64,000 bases of DNA from Mycoplasmopsis verecunda. Lineage in GTDB: Bacteria; Bacillota_I; Bacilli_A; Mycoplasmatales; Metamycoplasmataceae. The stretch covers positions 372,001 through 436,000 of the forward strand of contig NZ_CP137850.1 of NCBI RefSeq assembly GCF_033546915.1, read 5' to 3'. The notes under the pieces are model-generated. The model was not told the DNA's origin. It saw only the letters and a list, made by a program, of their open reading frames with translations, and made no database searches. This document shows positions 45,695-56,034 of the stretch, in pieces; position 1 is the first letter of the stretch, and each line of letters begins with the position of its first letter. A program made the translations under genes and the position numbers.

Positions 45695-46141
45695 CTAATA
45701 ACTAGCATATGAATTTCTTGACATAAAACTACTGAGCTTACTTGTTAAATAATCTTTTTCATTTGCTACTGATTTCTTAAACTCATCTAATAAAGAAATA
45801 ATTTGGTTATGTAATTCTTTATCTTTATTATTTGATAAATATTTAAGATTTTCTTTTAATGCTGAAATTAATTTATTGATTGATGTTTCTATATTATCTA
45901 AAATGGCGAATTTTCGGTAATATGATTCTTTACTTTCTTTTAAAGTATCATCAGCTAAATTATATTTACTGAATGATGATAATAACGAACTTATGTACAC
46001 ATTTAAATCATAAATATGAGTATTAATTTCTTTTGCTAAATTTGCATAATATTTTTGCTTATTAGTTAAAATTTTATAGCTTGCAGCAGTTGAAGTTCCA
46101 CCTATAGTTGAACTATTATATTTACGATAGGAATTCAACAT
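45695..46141 (-). CDS. Helical protein gene A, C-terminal part (148 aa)
   Basis: Predicted to be almost entirely alpha-helical (NLAKEINTHIYDLNVYISSLL, then long polar helices). Its ATG lies inside the preceding gene, overlaps it by 40 bases in the -1 frame and has no Shine-Dalgarno sequence. That suggests it is the continuation of the upstream gene rather than independent. If fused, the product would be about 295 aa with a hydrophobic centre. It is followed after 8 bases by gene B. Function unknown. Confidence 0.6.
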   Translation of the reverse strand: MLNSYRKYNSSTIGGTSTAASYKILTNKQKYYANLAKEINTHIYDLNVYISSLLSSFSKYNLADDTLKESKESYYRKFAILDNIETSINKLISALKENLKYLSNNKDKELHNQIISLLDEFKKSVANEKDYLTSKLSSFMSRNSYASY

Positions 46142-46590
46142 GTGAATGCTGACACAGTAGCTGTTGTAGCTGTTCCAGCACTAAGAGCAACTTGTGCTTT
46201 CTTTTTATTACTTTCAGATTCTTGCATATTTTTAGATGCAACTTTTCCGAGTACGCCTTCTAATATATTTTTTATTGTCTCAATTGATTGAATTTGATTC
46301 ATTTCTTTTTCACCAAATGATCGTGTTGTAGGATTAATTCTATCATTCCCTAATGAATTAGAAATAGTTTTATATAATGCGGAATTTTGCAGTGCATGAT
46401 TATGATTTAATGTATCTATTAAATCATAAGAGTATAATAATAAACTTCTGTCTCAAACAGTCATTTCATCGATGCTTTTAGATAAATTCTCGATCAATAA
46501 TTTATTATTTATGACTTTTTGTTCCTTTCCATTAGTTCGTGGTTGTGCTTTTGCTTCTACATTTGTATCAGCAGGTTGAATAATTAACAT
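46102..46590 (-). CDS. Helical protein gene A, N-terminal part (162 aa)
   Basis: A GGAGG lies 6 bases before ATG 46590. The product has helical segments (KLLIENLSKSIDEM, then LLLYSYDLIDTLNH) and ends in a hydrophobic stretch, VALSAGTATTATVSAF followed by CWIPIVNIIVQL, then TAG. Ending exactly after a hydrophobic segment, with the next helical frame overlapping by 40 bases, is what a broken helix-hairpin-helix protein would look like. It is first gene of a compact minus-strand operon. Not recognised. Confidence 0.65.
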
Positions 46591-46717
46591 TTTTACCTCC
46601 ATTTGTTATTTAAGCTATTCATAGGTATTATATGCTTATAAAAACTCTTTTTCTTGTTCCGCATTTTTTTCTGATTAAAAAAATAATTCATAAAATAATA
46701 TCTAAATAGCAAAGCAA

Positions 46718-46765
46718 TTAAAAATTAAAAAGACAAAAAATAAGCAATAAAGTATTATCGCTAAA
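46718..46765. repeat. 48-bp target duplication, left copy
   Basis: Identical to 48621-48668 and abuts the IS1634-type element. Confidence 0.92.
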
Positions 46766-48620
46766 CCTGAGTTTCCAAGTTAAATAATATTAAAAATCAT
46801 ACAATCCTACAAAATAGAGCTGTATGATTTTTTAATCATAAAAATTACATACATAAAATATTATTTAATGCTTTGTTTACAATTTCATAATCTGATTTAT
46901 TATCAGAGCTTTTATTTATAAATGTTTTTCTAACAATTTGATTATTTACCAATTCTTCAACCATAACAGCTGATTTTATTGATTCAATTAATCTATTATT
47001 TGTAAATTTATCAATTACTCCATATTTATGTAAATATTCATTAACTTTATATAAAGAGTATTTTAAAACTACTAGAGCTAAAAAAACATAATACAAAGTG
47101 TCCTCGAATATGTTTATCGTTTCACACATAAATTGGTCTAACATCAAGTGAGCTTTTAATGTTCTGAAGTTTTCTTCTATTTGTCATTGTTTATGATAAA
47201 TATTTTTTATTTCCTCAGGTGATAAGTCCATTCTTGAAGTTTCATATACATAAATACCATCAAATTTCTTATCTTGTTCAATCTTTTCATAATTAAGAAC
47301 AAAATTTATAGAGTCATTTGTTTTAAAGAACTTATATTTTTTAATTCCTATTAAATCTTCACCTTTAACAACACCATTTTTGTTTTGTTTTTTAATGAAG
47401 TTATTAATTAAAACATCTCTGTCAGCTTTATCTTTTTTTAGCTCTTTTTCACTGAAAGTTACAATTCTTCTTCTTTTATGTCCATTTAATCTCTTTTTAT
47501 TTCACATTGACGCATATTCTTGTTCTTTATATTTAAATTCACCATTTTCAATTCAATCACTTTCATTAAAAATATATTCTTTAAATTGATTTGAGCCAGC
47601 TTTTGCACGATATGAAATTATAAAATCAATTCCTAATTGCTCTAAAAATCTGATGTTTCTGTTTGAAGACATACCTCTATCAGCTATGATGGTGATATTT
47701 TTTAACATCATAAGTTTGAGTCATTTTAATGATAAATGGAATCATAGTTGAAGCATCCATTGTATTACCTTTGAAAAGCTCAAAAATGTATAGGAATACC
47801 ATTTGAATCTGTTGCCATACCTAATACAACTTAATCCTCTTTGATTTTTTCCATCTTTAGAATAACCCGGAAATCTTAAACCATCTCTTTTGAAAGTTTC
47901 AAAATATACAGTTGATGAATCATAAAATACTAATTCAATTTCTCTTTTTGTCTTTTCAGAAATAACTTTGTTAACTCTTTTTAAAATGTCGACTTTATAA
48001 TCATCGAGTAAATCTAAAACATTATAAAAACTACTTTTTTTTAAGCTTGATTTCACTGATGAAATCATCTTTTTATTGAATGTCTGAATAATGCTGTCAG
48101 CTTGTATGATTCTTGAGGAAATAAAATATTCCAATAATTGTTCTAGCTGTTTATGCTTGGTTTTAGGTAGTGAATTAAATATTTCTAATTCTTTTATAAT
48201 TGAATATAAGTTTTGAATGCCATAGTTAACTAATCTATTTTCAAAATATCCATTATTTAAAGAATTAATTAATTGTTCTTTTACATATTCTTTTTCAGAG
48301 TCAATCGGAATCACCTTTGCATTTTGCTTTAATATATCCAATGCATTAGGATTTAATTTCTCAAGTTCTTCCAAATATCCTAAACCAACAATTCTTTTAT
48401 ATCCTTTTCCAAAACCTAAAGTTTTACAAACTGATAAATATATTTTGTCTTTGTTTTTACTTTTCATTATATGTAACTTAGCTTTGCTTTCCATATAATT
48501 ATTATACCACTTTATGAATGTAATGAATATATAAAAAGTAAAAATTTTTTTGTTGTTTTATACTATGTATAAAAGGCGTCGAAAATTAAATAAAAAGAGC
48601 TTCCAACTTGGAAACTCAGG
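46766..48620 (-). mobile_element. IS1634-family element, copy 2 (1,855 bp), inverted
   Basis: Same length and same 16-bp ends as the element at 13780-15634, in opposite orientation, flanked by its own 48-bp direct repeat. The two copies differ at only a few coding positions (for example Val/Ile and Leu/Phe near residue 95-105, and Val-Val/Ser-Ser near residue 157). Confidence 0.93.
46845..48494 (-). pseudogene. IS1634-family transposase, same frameshifts as copy 1
   Basis: It carries the same three one-base homopolymer expansions and the same TAA as the copy at 13906-15555, so the lesions predate the duplication of the element or were copied between the two. The open N-terminal part covers about 250 residues, including the first catalytic Asp region VFYDSST. 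The C-terminal frame (from about 47700 down to TAA 46845) retains the Glu region. It is unlikely to be active on its own. Confidence 0.85.
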
Positions 48621-48668
48621 TTAAAAATTAAAAAGACAAAAAATAAGCAATAAAGTATTATCGCTAAA
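48621..48668. repeat. 48-bp target duplication, right copy
   Basis: Perfect copy of 46718-46765. Confidence 0.92.
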
Positions 48669-48798
48669 GAAATTATATTTTTTGATTGTTGTCCTTTTAT
48701 CATTGATACATTTTTATAAATTAACCAAAATTATTTTGTAAGAAAAAAATATGGAAATTTATTTTCTATCATTATTTAATTTTAGATTTAGATTAATA

Positions 48799-48804
48799 TA
48801 TAAT
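48799..48804 (+). promoter_or_regulatory. -10 element, probably giving a leaderless mRNA
   Basis: TATAAT, six bases (CAGTCT), then ATG at 48811. The block TATAATNAGTCTATG is the same as at 32964-32978, and no Shine-Dalgarno sequence precedes the ATG. Confidence 0.6.
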
Positions 48805-48810
48805 CAGTCT

Positions 48811-49797
48811 ATGAAATTAAATGAAATAAATATAATGAACAAATTTAATAATTTAAATAAATTATTTATCATTCAAGGCAGTGGAGCATTATACATTCAA
48901 AATATGCTAAATAGAGTGCCGAATGATGTTGATGTTTTATTAGATACATATGGAAGTGATATATTTGAAAAAAATAAACGATGAAATTCTTTAATAAACA
49001 AGTTCGATGTTATAAAACACGAAACTAAGAATGAATTTTTTGATTCTTTATTAATAAATAATAGTTATGATGATAAATATATATTTGAATGTATGTTATT
49101 TAAAAATATTCCCAATAATATGATAAAGACGATAAATGATTATAAAGTTATTGATGCTAAATATATGATCGGATTCAAGATATGTCAATTATTTAGTAAT
49201 TTAAGTGAAGAAAATACACAGCAAAACAAAATTTCAAAATTAAGGAATTGTTTATTAGATTTGAATTATATTTTAGACAATATTTCAATGCTAACTATTG
49301 ATGAAATATTTCAAATATGAAAAGAATGCATATTTGTTAACATTGATTATGAATTATTAGCATATAGGTTATCTCCATATAATTATTTAGAGAACATAGA
49401 ATTTGATGAATTATGTCAAATGCTAAATATTGACAAAAATACAATACCTAATTCATTATATTTGTTGCAAAATTTAAAAAAATATCAATCATCAAGTGCA
49501 TTATTAAATACCTTACAAAATATTTATAGAATAAAAAATGAATTCATTTTTATGCTTGAGTGATTTGCAGATAAACATAATATAGATATCAATACAATTA
49601 CAAATTATGGTTATTATTTTAATATAGGTGATAGTAAAACTAATTTATCTGCATTAATATTTATATATTCTAAAATTTGTAAATCAAATGATTACCCATT
49701 TGAATTTAATTCAAATATAGTTGATTTTTTAGAAGTAAAAAATGAAATTACATACATTAATTTATTCAAGATAATTAAATCATTAGTCCAATTTTAA
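48811..49797 (+). CDS. AbiEii-like nucleotidyltransferase (328 aa)
   Basis: Residues 19-44 (FIIQGSGALYIQ, then PNDVDVLL) match the nucleotidyltransferase pattern of the AbiEii/AbiGii toxin family: a GS(G) loop, then an acidic pair (Asp39, Asp41) that would bind metal. The rest is helical, with a DAKYMIGFK segment like the family's conserved Lys region. AbiEii normally pairs with the antitoxin AbiEi, which I do not see here; an IS lies immediately upstream. I chose ATG 48811 rather than the in-frame 48751, because a TATAAT sits between them. It could be an orphan toxin-like or tRNA/nucleotide-modifying enzyme. Confidence 0.6.
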
Positions 49798-49804
49798 AAG
49801 AAAA

Positions 49805-49830
49805 CTCACAACTATTATGTTGTGAGCTTT
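49805..49830. terminator. Bidirectional terminator between convergent genes
   Basis: CTCACAAC / GTTGTGAG with a 6-base loop, with A-rich bases on the left and T-rich on the right. It lies between the AbiEii-like gene and asnS. Confidence 0.75.
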
Positions 49831-49834
49831 TATA

Positions 49835-51193
49835 TTACATTTTGATATTTCCAGTTGTTCTCGGATATGGAATAGCTTCTCTAATATTTTCGGTTCCAGT
49901 TACATACATAACTAATCTTTCAAATCCTAATCCGAACCCTGATGTTAACATATGACCGTGTCTTCTTAAATTTAGATATCATTCTAAATCTTTGTCATCA
50001 ATTCCTAATTCTCTAACTCTAGTTAATAATTTATCATAATCACTTTCACGTTGTGAACCACCTACTAATTCTCCTACCCCTGGAACTAGTAAGTCGAAAG
50101 CAGCCACTGTTCTACCATCATCATTTTGTTTCATATAGAATGCTTTGAAATCTTTAGGGAAGTTAATAACAGCAATTGGAGCATTGTATACTTTTTCAGT
50201 TAAGTATTTTTCGTGTTCTGATCCTAAATCTAGTCCAAATTCAATATCTTTGTTTTCAAAAATATCTCTAACTTTTTGCAATTCTGCAATAGCTTCTTTG
50301 TAATCAACTATTTTTAAAGGTGTTTCAATAAAGTGGTTTAATCTGTCTAATAATCCATTATTTGTAACAGTATCTAAATATTGTAATTCCATTTGATTTT
50401 TAGCTAATGTATTTCTAATAACTACTTTAAGCATATCGTCAGCTAGAGCAATTACATCATATAAATCAGCAAAAGCAACTTCTGGTTCAATCATTCAGAA
50501 TTCCGCCAAGTGTCTTTTTGTATTTGATTTTTCTGCTCTAAATGTAGGAGCAAAAGTATATATTTTTTTCATTCCTACTGCATATGATTCACCATGTAAT
50601 TGACCAGTAACTCCTAGAGTTGCTTTTTTATTTTTCCCAAAGAATGGGTCATCAGATTGTGGATCAGAAACTAAAAATGTTTCGCCAGCTCCTTCACCAT
50701 CATTGCTTGTAATTATAGGACTAGCCATTAAATAGAAATCTTTATTAATAAAGAATTTGTGAATTTCTTGTGCTAATGTAGAACGCACTAACATAATTGC
50801 TCGTAATAAGTTTGTTCTATGTCTTAAGTGTGGAATTTCACGTAGCGTTTCTAAATTAATTTCTTGATTTTGAATTGGATAATCTTCATCAACTTTTTTG
50901 TATCCGACTAATTCTTCTGCTACTAATTCAATTGGTTGTGGCGCATTAGGTGTAGCATGAAGTGAACCTTTTACAATAATAGCTGAACCTGGTTTTAATG
51001 TATCTAATACATCAAAATCAAATTGTTCACCTTTAAAAACAACTTGTAGGTTCTTTACTGTAGAACCATCGTTTACTTCGATAAAACGAATTTTTTTATT
51101 CCCTCTGTTAGTTGAAACTCATCCTTCAACTTGAACATCGTTTCAGTTATCATAAAATCCTGGTTTTAGAATCATTTTCTTTATTGAATGCAT
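49835..51193 (-). CDS. asnS: Asparaginyl-tRNA synthetase (452 aa)
   Basis: Class II synthetase that charges tRNA-Asn. An N-terminal OB-fold anticodon-binding domain ([18 protein letters not shown]) is followed by motif 2-like [21 protein letters not shown] and motif 3 [15 protein letters not shown] near the C-terminus. TGA codons at 49979 and 50495 are Trp. Length is normal. It starts 10 bases after yhcH and ends the minus-strand run that begins with dnaE. Confidence 0.96.
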
Positions 51194-51203
51194 ATTTTCC
51201 TCC

Positions 51204-51662
51204 TTATTTAAATACATCTTTCACTTTAATTATTATTTTTTCTTTACTACTTAAGTTTTCATTTGCAAATGTTATCTTGTGTAATTCACCTGGATAAAAT
51301 AATGCAAATGTATTTTTAGATAAAGTTACTGAATTTTTATATTCTGGTGATTTAATGTATAATATATCATTTTGTTCATTTCTACTTAAAACATCATTTT
51401 CATTATAATTTGGTTCACTATCAAAATAAATAATTTCATCATCAATGTGATATAGATGAATATCAATTGTTTCATCGTGTAGCTCGCCATAGTTTTGCTC
51501 ATATATAGGGCTAAAATTCCGTCTAACAACTTTAATGTTTTCATTAATTATAGTAATTCCTTCATTAAAATCATTAATATTGCTTAGTATATTTTTTAAT
51601 TCAGAATTTAATTGATCTGATTTGATATATTTAGCAATATTTTGTATTTTGTCATATACCAT
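51204..51662 (-). CDS. YhcH/YjgK/YiaL family protein (152 aa)
   Basis: Cupin-like family (DUF386). Candidate metal/active-site residues are visible in DIHLYHIDDEI and FALFYPGELHKI. In other bacteria members occur with sialic-acid catabolism genes or as a beta-galactosidase beta subunit. No such genes are nearby, so the sugar substrate is unknown. It lies 10 bases before asnS and 103 bases after fmt, with a terminator between, and is probably transcribed with asnS. Confidence 0.8.
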   Translation of the reverse strand: MVYDKIQNIAKYIKSDQLNSELKNILSNINDFNEGITIINENIKVVRRNFSPIYEQNYGELHDETIDIHLYHIDDEIIYFDSEPNYNENDVLSRNEQNDILYIKSPEYKNSVTLSKNTFALFYPGELHKITFANENLSSKEKIIIKVKDVFK

Positions 51663-51730
51663 TTTAGCCCCCTGAATAACTTTTCAATTATAAATGTTTT
51701 TAACTTATATATTAGGAAAAATCATAAAAA

Positions 51731-51750
51731 AAGACAGCTATTTTGCTGTC
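51731..51750 (-). terminator. fmt terminator
   Basis: GACAGC / GCTGTC with a 6-base loop followed by a T7 run on the minus strand, 15 bases past the fmt stop. Confidence 0.75.
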
Positions 51751-51765
51751 GTAAAATAATGATTT

Positions 51766-52611
51766 TTAAACTAATTTAACGCGTTTTTTAGTTTCGAATT
51801 GATAATCAATTGCTCATAAAAAACCGTTTGCAAAATCTAATTTAATTCCATTGGGTTTTTTCTCTTTAGTGGCATAATAAATTTTTACCCTTTTACCATT
51901 TAGCATGTAGTATGCTCCTGGATTAGAACTAAATGCTCTAATTTTATTAAATGCTGTATCAATATCTAATTCAGGTGATAATAATGCATCTTCCTTATTT
52001 AATTTAGGAGAAAAAGTAACTTGTGCATCATCTTGTTTAACCGGAATGTATTTACCATTAGCAAAATTATTTAATCAAGCTACAATATTATTAGCTGCTA
52101 AATGTGATAACTTCTCAAATAAAATATCTGCTGTATCACTAGGTTGAATATCTAATTCCACTTTAGTGATCATATCACCAGCATCCATAGCTTTTACCAT
52201 ATACATTAAAGTAATACCAGTTTTGCTATCTCCATTTAGTAATGAATATTGTATAGGGGCTGCTCCTCTATATTTAGGAAGTAAACTTCCATGCACATTT
52301 AATGCTCCTAATTTGGGTAATGCTAGTACTTTTTCTGGAATCATTTGCCCAAAAGCACATGTTAGCAATATATCGAAATCTAATTTTGATAATTGGCCAT
52401 ATATTTCTGATATTTTATTTGGTTGAAAAAGAGGTATGTTATATTTTTCAGCTAGCAATTTCGATGGAGTGGGTTCTAATTTATATCCACGATTAGCAGG
52501 TTTATCTGGTTGAGAAATAATAGCCAAAACATCAAAGTTTTGTATAACTTGTTGAAAAATAGGAACTGAAAAATTTGGTGTTCCAGCTAAAATAATTTTT
52601 AATTTTTGCAT
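51766..52611 (-). CDS. fmt: Methionyl-tRNA formyltransferase (281 aa)
   Basis: Formylates initiator Met-tRNA. N-terminal Rossmann-like domain begins KIILAGTPNFSVPIF; the formyl-THF-binding region includes NVHGSLLPKYRGAAPIQ (catalytic Asn and His) and GITLMYMVKAMDAGD. A TGA at 52075 (Trp) leads into the C-terminal OB-fold. Length is slightly short for the family but complete. The ribosome binding site overlaps the dnaI-like stop codon 7 bases upstream. Confidence 0.95.
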
Positions 52612-52618
52612 AGTACTC

Positions 52619-53524
52619 CTATATACCTATAAAGGTTTCTACTTTGGTTAGCTCAATTATTAAATAAATTAATTTATCAATTAAAGGTTTTGAAATGGTA
52701 TTAATAACATTACCTTTTTTATATGTAGATATCTTTTTAGCAAGATTATTTAAAGGTAAATATGATCCAAAGTAAGTTAATAATTTATTCTGTGCTCTAT
52801 TTTGCAGAACTTTTACAAAAATTGATTCTAAAAACCACTCAGTATAGTTTTTAAGTCCTATTTCATCAATTATTAATACTGGAACTTTTGATAATTCATT
52901 AACTAAATAAATAATATCTTGCGGATTTCCAATTAATTGTCTAGCTCATTCATCTAATTGGTTTATATCAATATAAGCTACTTGTACATCATTTAAAGCA
53001 AAAGTATTAGCTAAAGCTGATAAATATTTTACTCTGTAGCTATTAGCGGCTCCATGGAAGTAAACACCATATAATTGTTTTAAGCTTTTTTTCTTTTTAT
53101 CTAGTGATTGTAAAATTTCTACTCTAATACCAGCTAAATCATAATACAGATTATCATTAATTTCTAAATTTTTTAAGGTTAAATCATAAAAAGGTGATGA
53201 AATATGTTGAAACATTAAGTTATTTAATATTCTAAACGCATCAGCTTTTTCATTATGTGCTAATTGTTTTTCTACAATTAATTTTCCATTATCATCTCTT
53301 TTAAAATTTAATAAATAAGGTGATTGATTTGGATGTTGTACTTGTGTTTTAAAATCAATAAAATAATTAAAGTAATCTCAGATTTCAGAATCTGAGACTT
53401 TTAATTTTTTAAATAATTTAGCTAGTAATGGTTCTTTTTTGATTTCCTCAATCAAATTTTCTTTATTAATAGAGTCTAATTTTAAGAAATTAAATGAAGG
53501 ATTAATTTTATTCATTGAACTCAT
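52619..53524 (-). CDS. DnaI-like helicase loader with lost Walker A (301 aa)
   Basis: Position directly after a dnaB-like gene and overall shape (helical N-terminus, AAA+ C-terminus) match the Firmicute primosomal loader DnaI. Walker B is present (VPVLIIDEIGLKN, residues 214-226), but the Walker A position reads HGAANSYR (157-164) without the Gly-Lys-Thr/Ser needed to hold ATP phosphates. ATP hydrolysis is therefore doubtful; it may load the helicase passively or in complex with the neighbouring protein. TGA codons (for example in EIWDYF) are Trp. The start has an AAGGAG 8 bases upstream. Confidence 0.8.
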
Positions 53525-53541
53525 TTTAAACTCCTTCTAAA

Positions 53542-54525
53542 TTACTTTAACATTGATTTGAGAATTTCTTTCTTTTGAAATACCTTTAAATCATATGTGT
53601 TTTTAATTTTTCCATCAAAATAATTTTCAACAGTATTAAAATCACTTAAATTCATTTGAATTATTTCATTTATCATACTTCCAGCTTGTTTAAATCATTC
53701 TCTAACCGGGCGTCCTTCTTGTCTTGAAGAATGATAGAATGATAGGAATAAAATTAAGTTAATAATCTTATCATCTTGAACTTTATCTTGTCATTGTTGT
53801 AATGTAGCAACATAATTAGAATCAAGTTCACTATTAATTAGTTGTTGTGCAAATGATAATGAATCTAATTTTAAGATTGCTTCATATTCATTTGAATATT
53901 GAATTCTTCCGATTTCAAGTTTAGTTGCTGAAAAAGCATCAAATTTATTTTGCGAAGATAATTGATTTTTTCTAATTTTTCCCATTCTAATTGCATCATT
54001 AATGAATGCATTAGCATTAACATTTTGATTCATTGAATATTGTCCAACGAATTCAGTAAAGAAGTCTGCTGAAACATCTTCAACATTATAACTATCTTTA
54101 TATGTTGTGGTTCTTGTTTTTGAAATTATCATATTATTGAAGTTTTCTACACCAATACGATTTTTTAATAGATCTGTAATTAATTGATTATTTTTAACAC
54201 CGAATGCATTAAGTGGTTTTTGTAATGAAAAAATTATGATTTGTTTATTATGATCAGCATATGTATTGATTAAACCACAAGCTTCTAGTTGACGTCTAGC
54301 TGTAGAAAGAGATTCTAAATCCATACTTAAAAATACAGTTAATGAAAAATAATCATAAGTAAATCTTTTAAATGATGTATCTCTGACAAAATCTAATAAA
54401 TATTGGTATAGAAAAATTGGTTGGGCACCTAAAAATGGACCATAAAATTCTCTGAAATTTACTAGGTCATCATTAGTAATTTCGGTATTTTTTTCAATTG
54501 CAAAATATGAGTATTGTAAGTCCAT
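53542..54525 (-). CDS. dnaB: DnaB/DnaD-like replication initiation protein (327 aa)
   Basis: Resembles the Firmicute initiation/membrane-attachment protein DnaB (not the helicase). An N-terminal winged-helix region is followed by a DnaD-like helical domain (TEFVGQYSMNQNVNANAFINDAI region about 160-180) that helps remodel DNA at oriC and load the helicase. TGA at 53791 is Trp. It lies 17 bases before the dnaI-like gene, the conserved dnaB-dnaI order. Sequence conservation in mycoplasmas is low, so the call leans on gene order. Confidence 0.75.
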
Positions 54526-54580
54526 TTTTATCTCCTTAAATCGTTATCAAATTATTGATATCAATCATATTTTACATAAC

Positions 54581-55144
54581 TTAAATATATTCTGCTAGTA
54601 GTTTCTTAATTTTAGTTAAATTATTACGTTTATCCAATGAGATATTCACAATCTCTACACCATTAAATGTTTTTTCTAACTCTCAATTATAGTTATTTTG
54701 GTTATCTAAGATATTTAAAACAAAGTTATCCACACCTTTATTTTTCAAGAAAATTTGCCTTGTTTTTTCCTCAATTTGCATATTAAAAATATAAGCAAAA
54801 AAATTTGAAAAGTCAACATTTTTTGAAAATAAAATTGGTATTTCAACAAAGTCATATTTATTAGACAATAAGTGCTTTTTTATGTAAAAAATTACCTCTT
54901 TTTCAATCTTTTCCAAATTTGAAATATCTTGCAAAATTCAGTTCTTAATTTTTTTCTTGTCAACATAATTATTAGTTACTAATAAATCACCATATTTTTC
55001 ATTTATTTTTGCAATAAATTCTTCATTATGATTATATAAATCCGTAACAAAATGGTCACAATTTAATGTACTGTATCCTAAATTTTTACAATAATTTAAG
55101 AAAGTTGTTTTACCTGAAGCTATTTTTCCAACAATTGCTATCAT
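54581..55144 (-). CDS. coaE: Dephospho-CoA kinase (187 aa)
   Basis: Last step of CoA synthesis: phosphorylation of dephospho-CoA at the 3'-hydroxyl. The P-loop GKIASGKTT is near residue 6-14, then STLNCDHFVTDLY (the acidic substrate-binding region) and FVEIPILFSKN. TGA codons at 54683 and 54935 are Trp. The ATG overlaps the end of the exonuclease gene by 7 bases. Length fits small CoaE proteins. Confidence 0.9.
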
Positions 55145-56034
55145 ATTAATTTTAATTTATTTATTACAGAACGAAGTTCTAGCTCTTCTAAAATATCAAG
55201 TGAATTTTCTAAATCAAGAGCAATTACATAACGTTCCTTATCAGAATCAAAATCTATTACATCAGGATTTAATTTTGCCATTTGCAAACAAAACATTGCT
55301 TCATTTTTTCCGGCTTTTAATTTTTCAATAACACTTTTATTTAAATTCTCGCTTCACATTTCTTCACATTCATATAATTTTTTAACATCACCATATTTGC
55401 AAAGTATTTTAATTGCAGTTTTATCACCAATACCTTTTACTCCAGGTAAATTATCACTATTATCACCAGCAAGAGCTTTATAATCCACTACTTGACGAGG
55501 CATAAATCCATAGTATGTAAAGTAATTATTAAGAGATAGTAATGAATAATCTCCATCAGAATCTTTTTGCACAATTGAAATATTTTCATTAATTAATTGA
55601 TGTAAATCTTTATCTCTTGAAAAAATGATTTTTTCTTCATTAGGTGCAACATTTTTACAATATGCAGCAATTAAATCATCTGCTTCAAATCCAGGCACTT
55701 CTTGATGTACAATTCCTAATTTGCTTAATATTTGTTTAATTAAATCAAATTGAATAAATAAATCATTTGGTGCTTTAGCCCGGCCAGCTTTATAGTCTTG
55801 ATATAGTTCGTGTCTAAAACTTTTTTCTTTTGAGTCAAATGCAATATATAAATAATCTGGATGATATCATTCTAATAATTTAATTAATTGATGGAGAAAT
55901 AAATTAATTCCATTAGTTGGAACTCCCTTTGAATTTCTCATTATATTATTAGGATTTCCATAATAAGTTGCATAAAATGATTGAAACATTAAAAAGTTTC
56001 CATCAATTAATAAGTGTAACGGTTTATTATTCAT
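55138..56034 (-). CDS. Stand-alone 5'-3' exonuclease (PolA N-terminal type, 298 aa)
   Basis: FEN-like nuclease that removes RNA primers and flaps. Metal-binding acidic clusters are visible: LLIDGNFLMFQSFYA, FDSKEKSFRHELYQDYKAGR, GFEADDLIAAY and SRDKDLHQL, with the helix-hairpin-helix region GDNSDNLPGVKGIGDKTA. The polymerase domain is absent, as is common in mycoplasmas. ATG 56034 is preferred to 56040 because AGAGGTGG directly abuts the upstream ATG. The stop TAG lies inside coaE, after a TGA that must be read as Trp. Confidence 0.92.

Noticed and set aside
55138-55144. Exonuclease ending at TGA 55141-55143
   Set aside because: TGA is Trp here; the true stop is the adjacent TAG.
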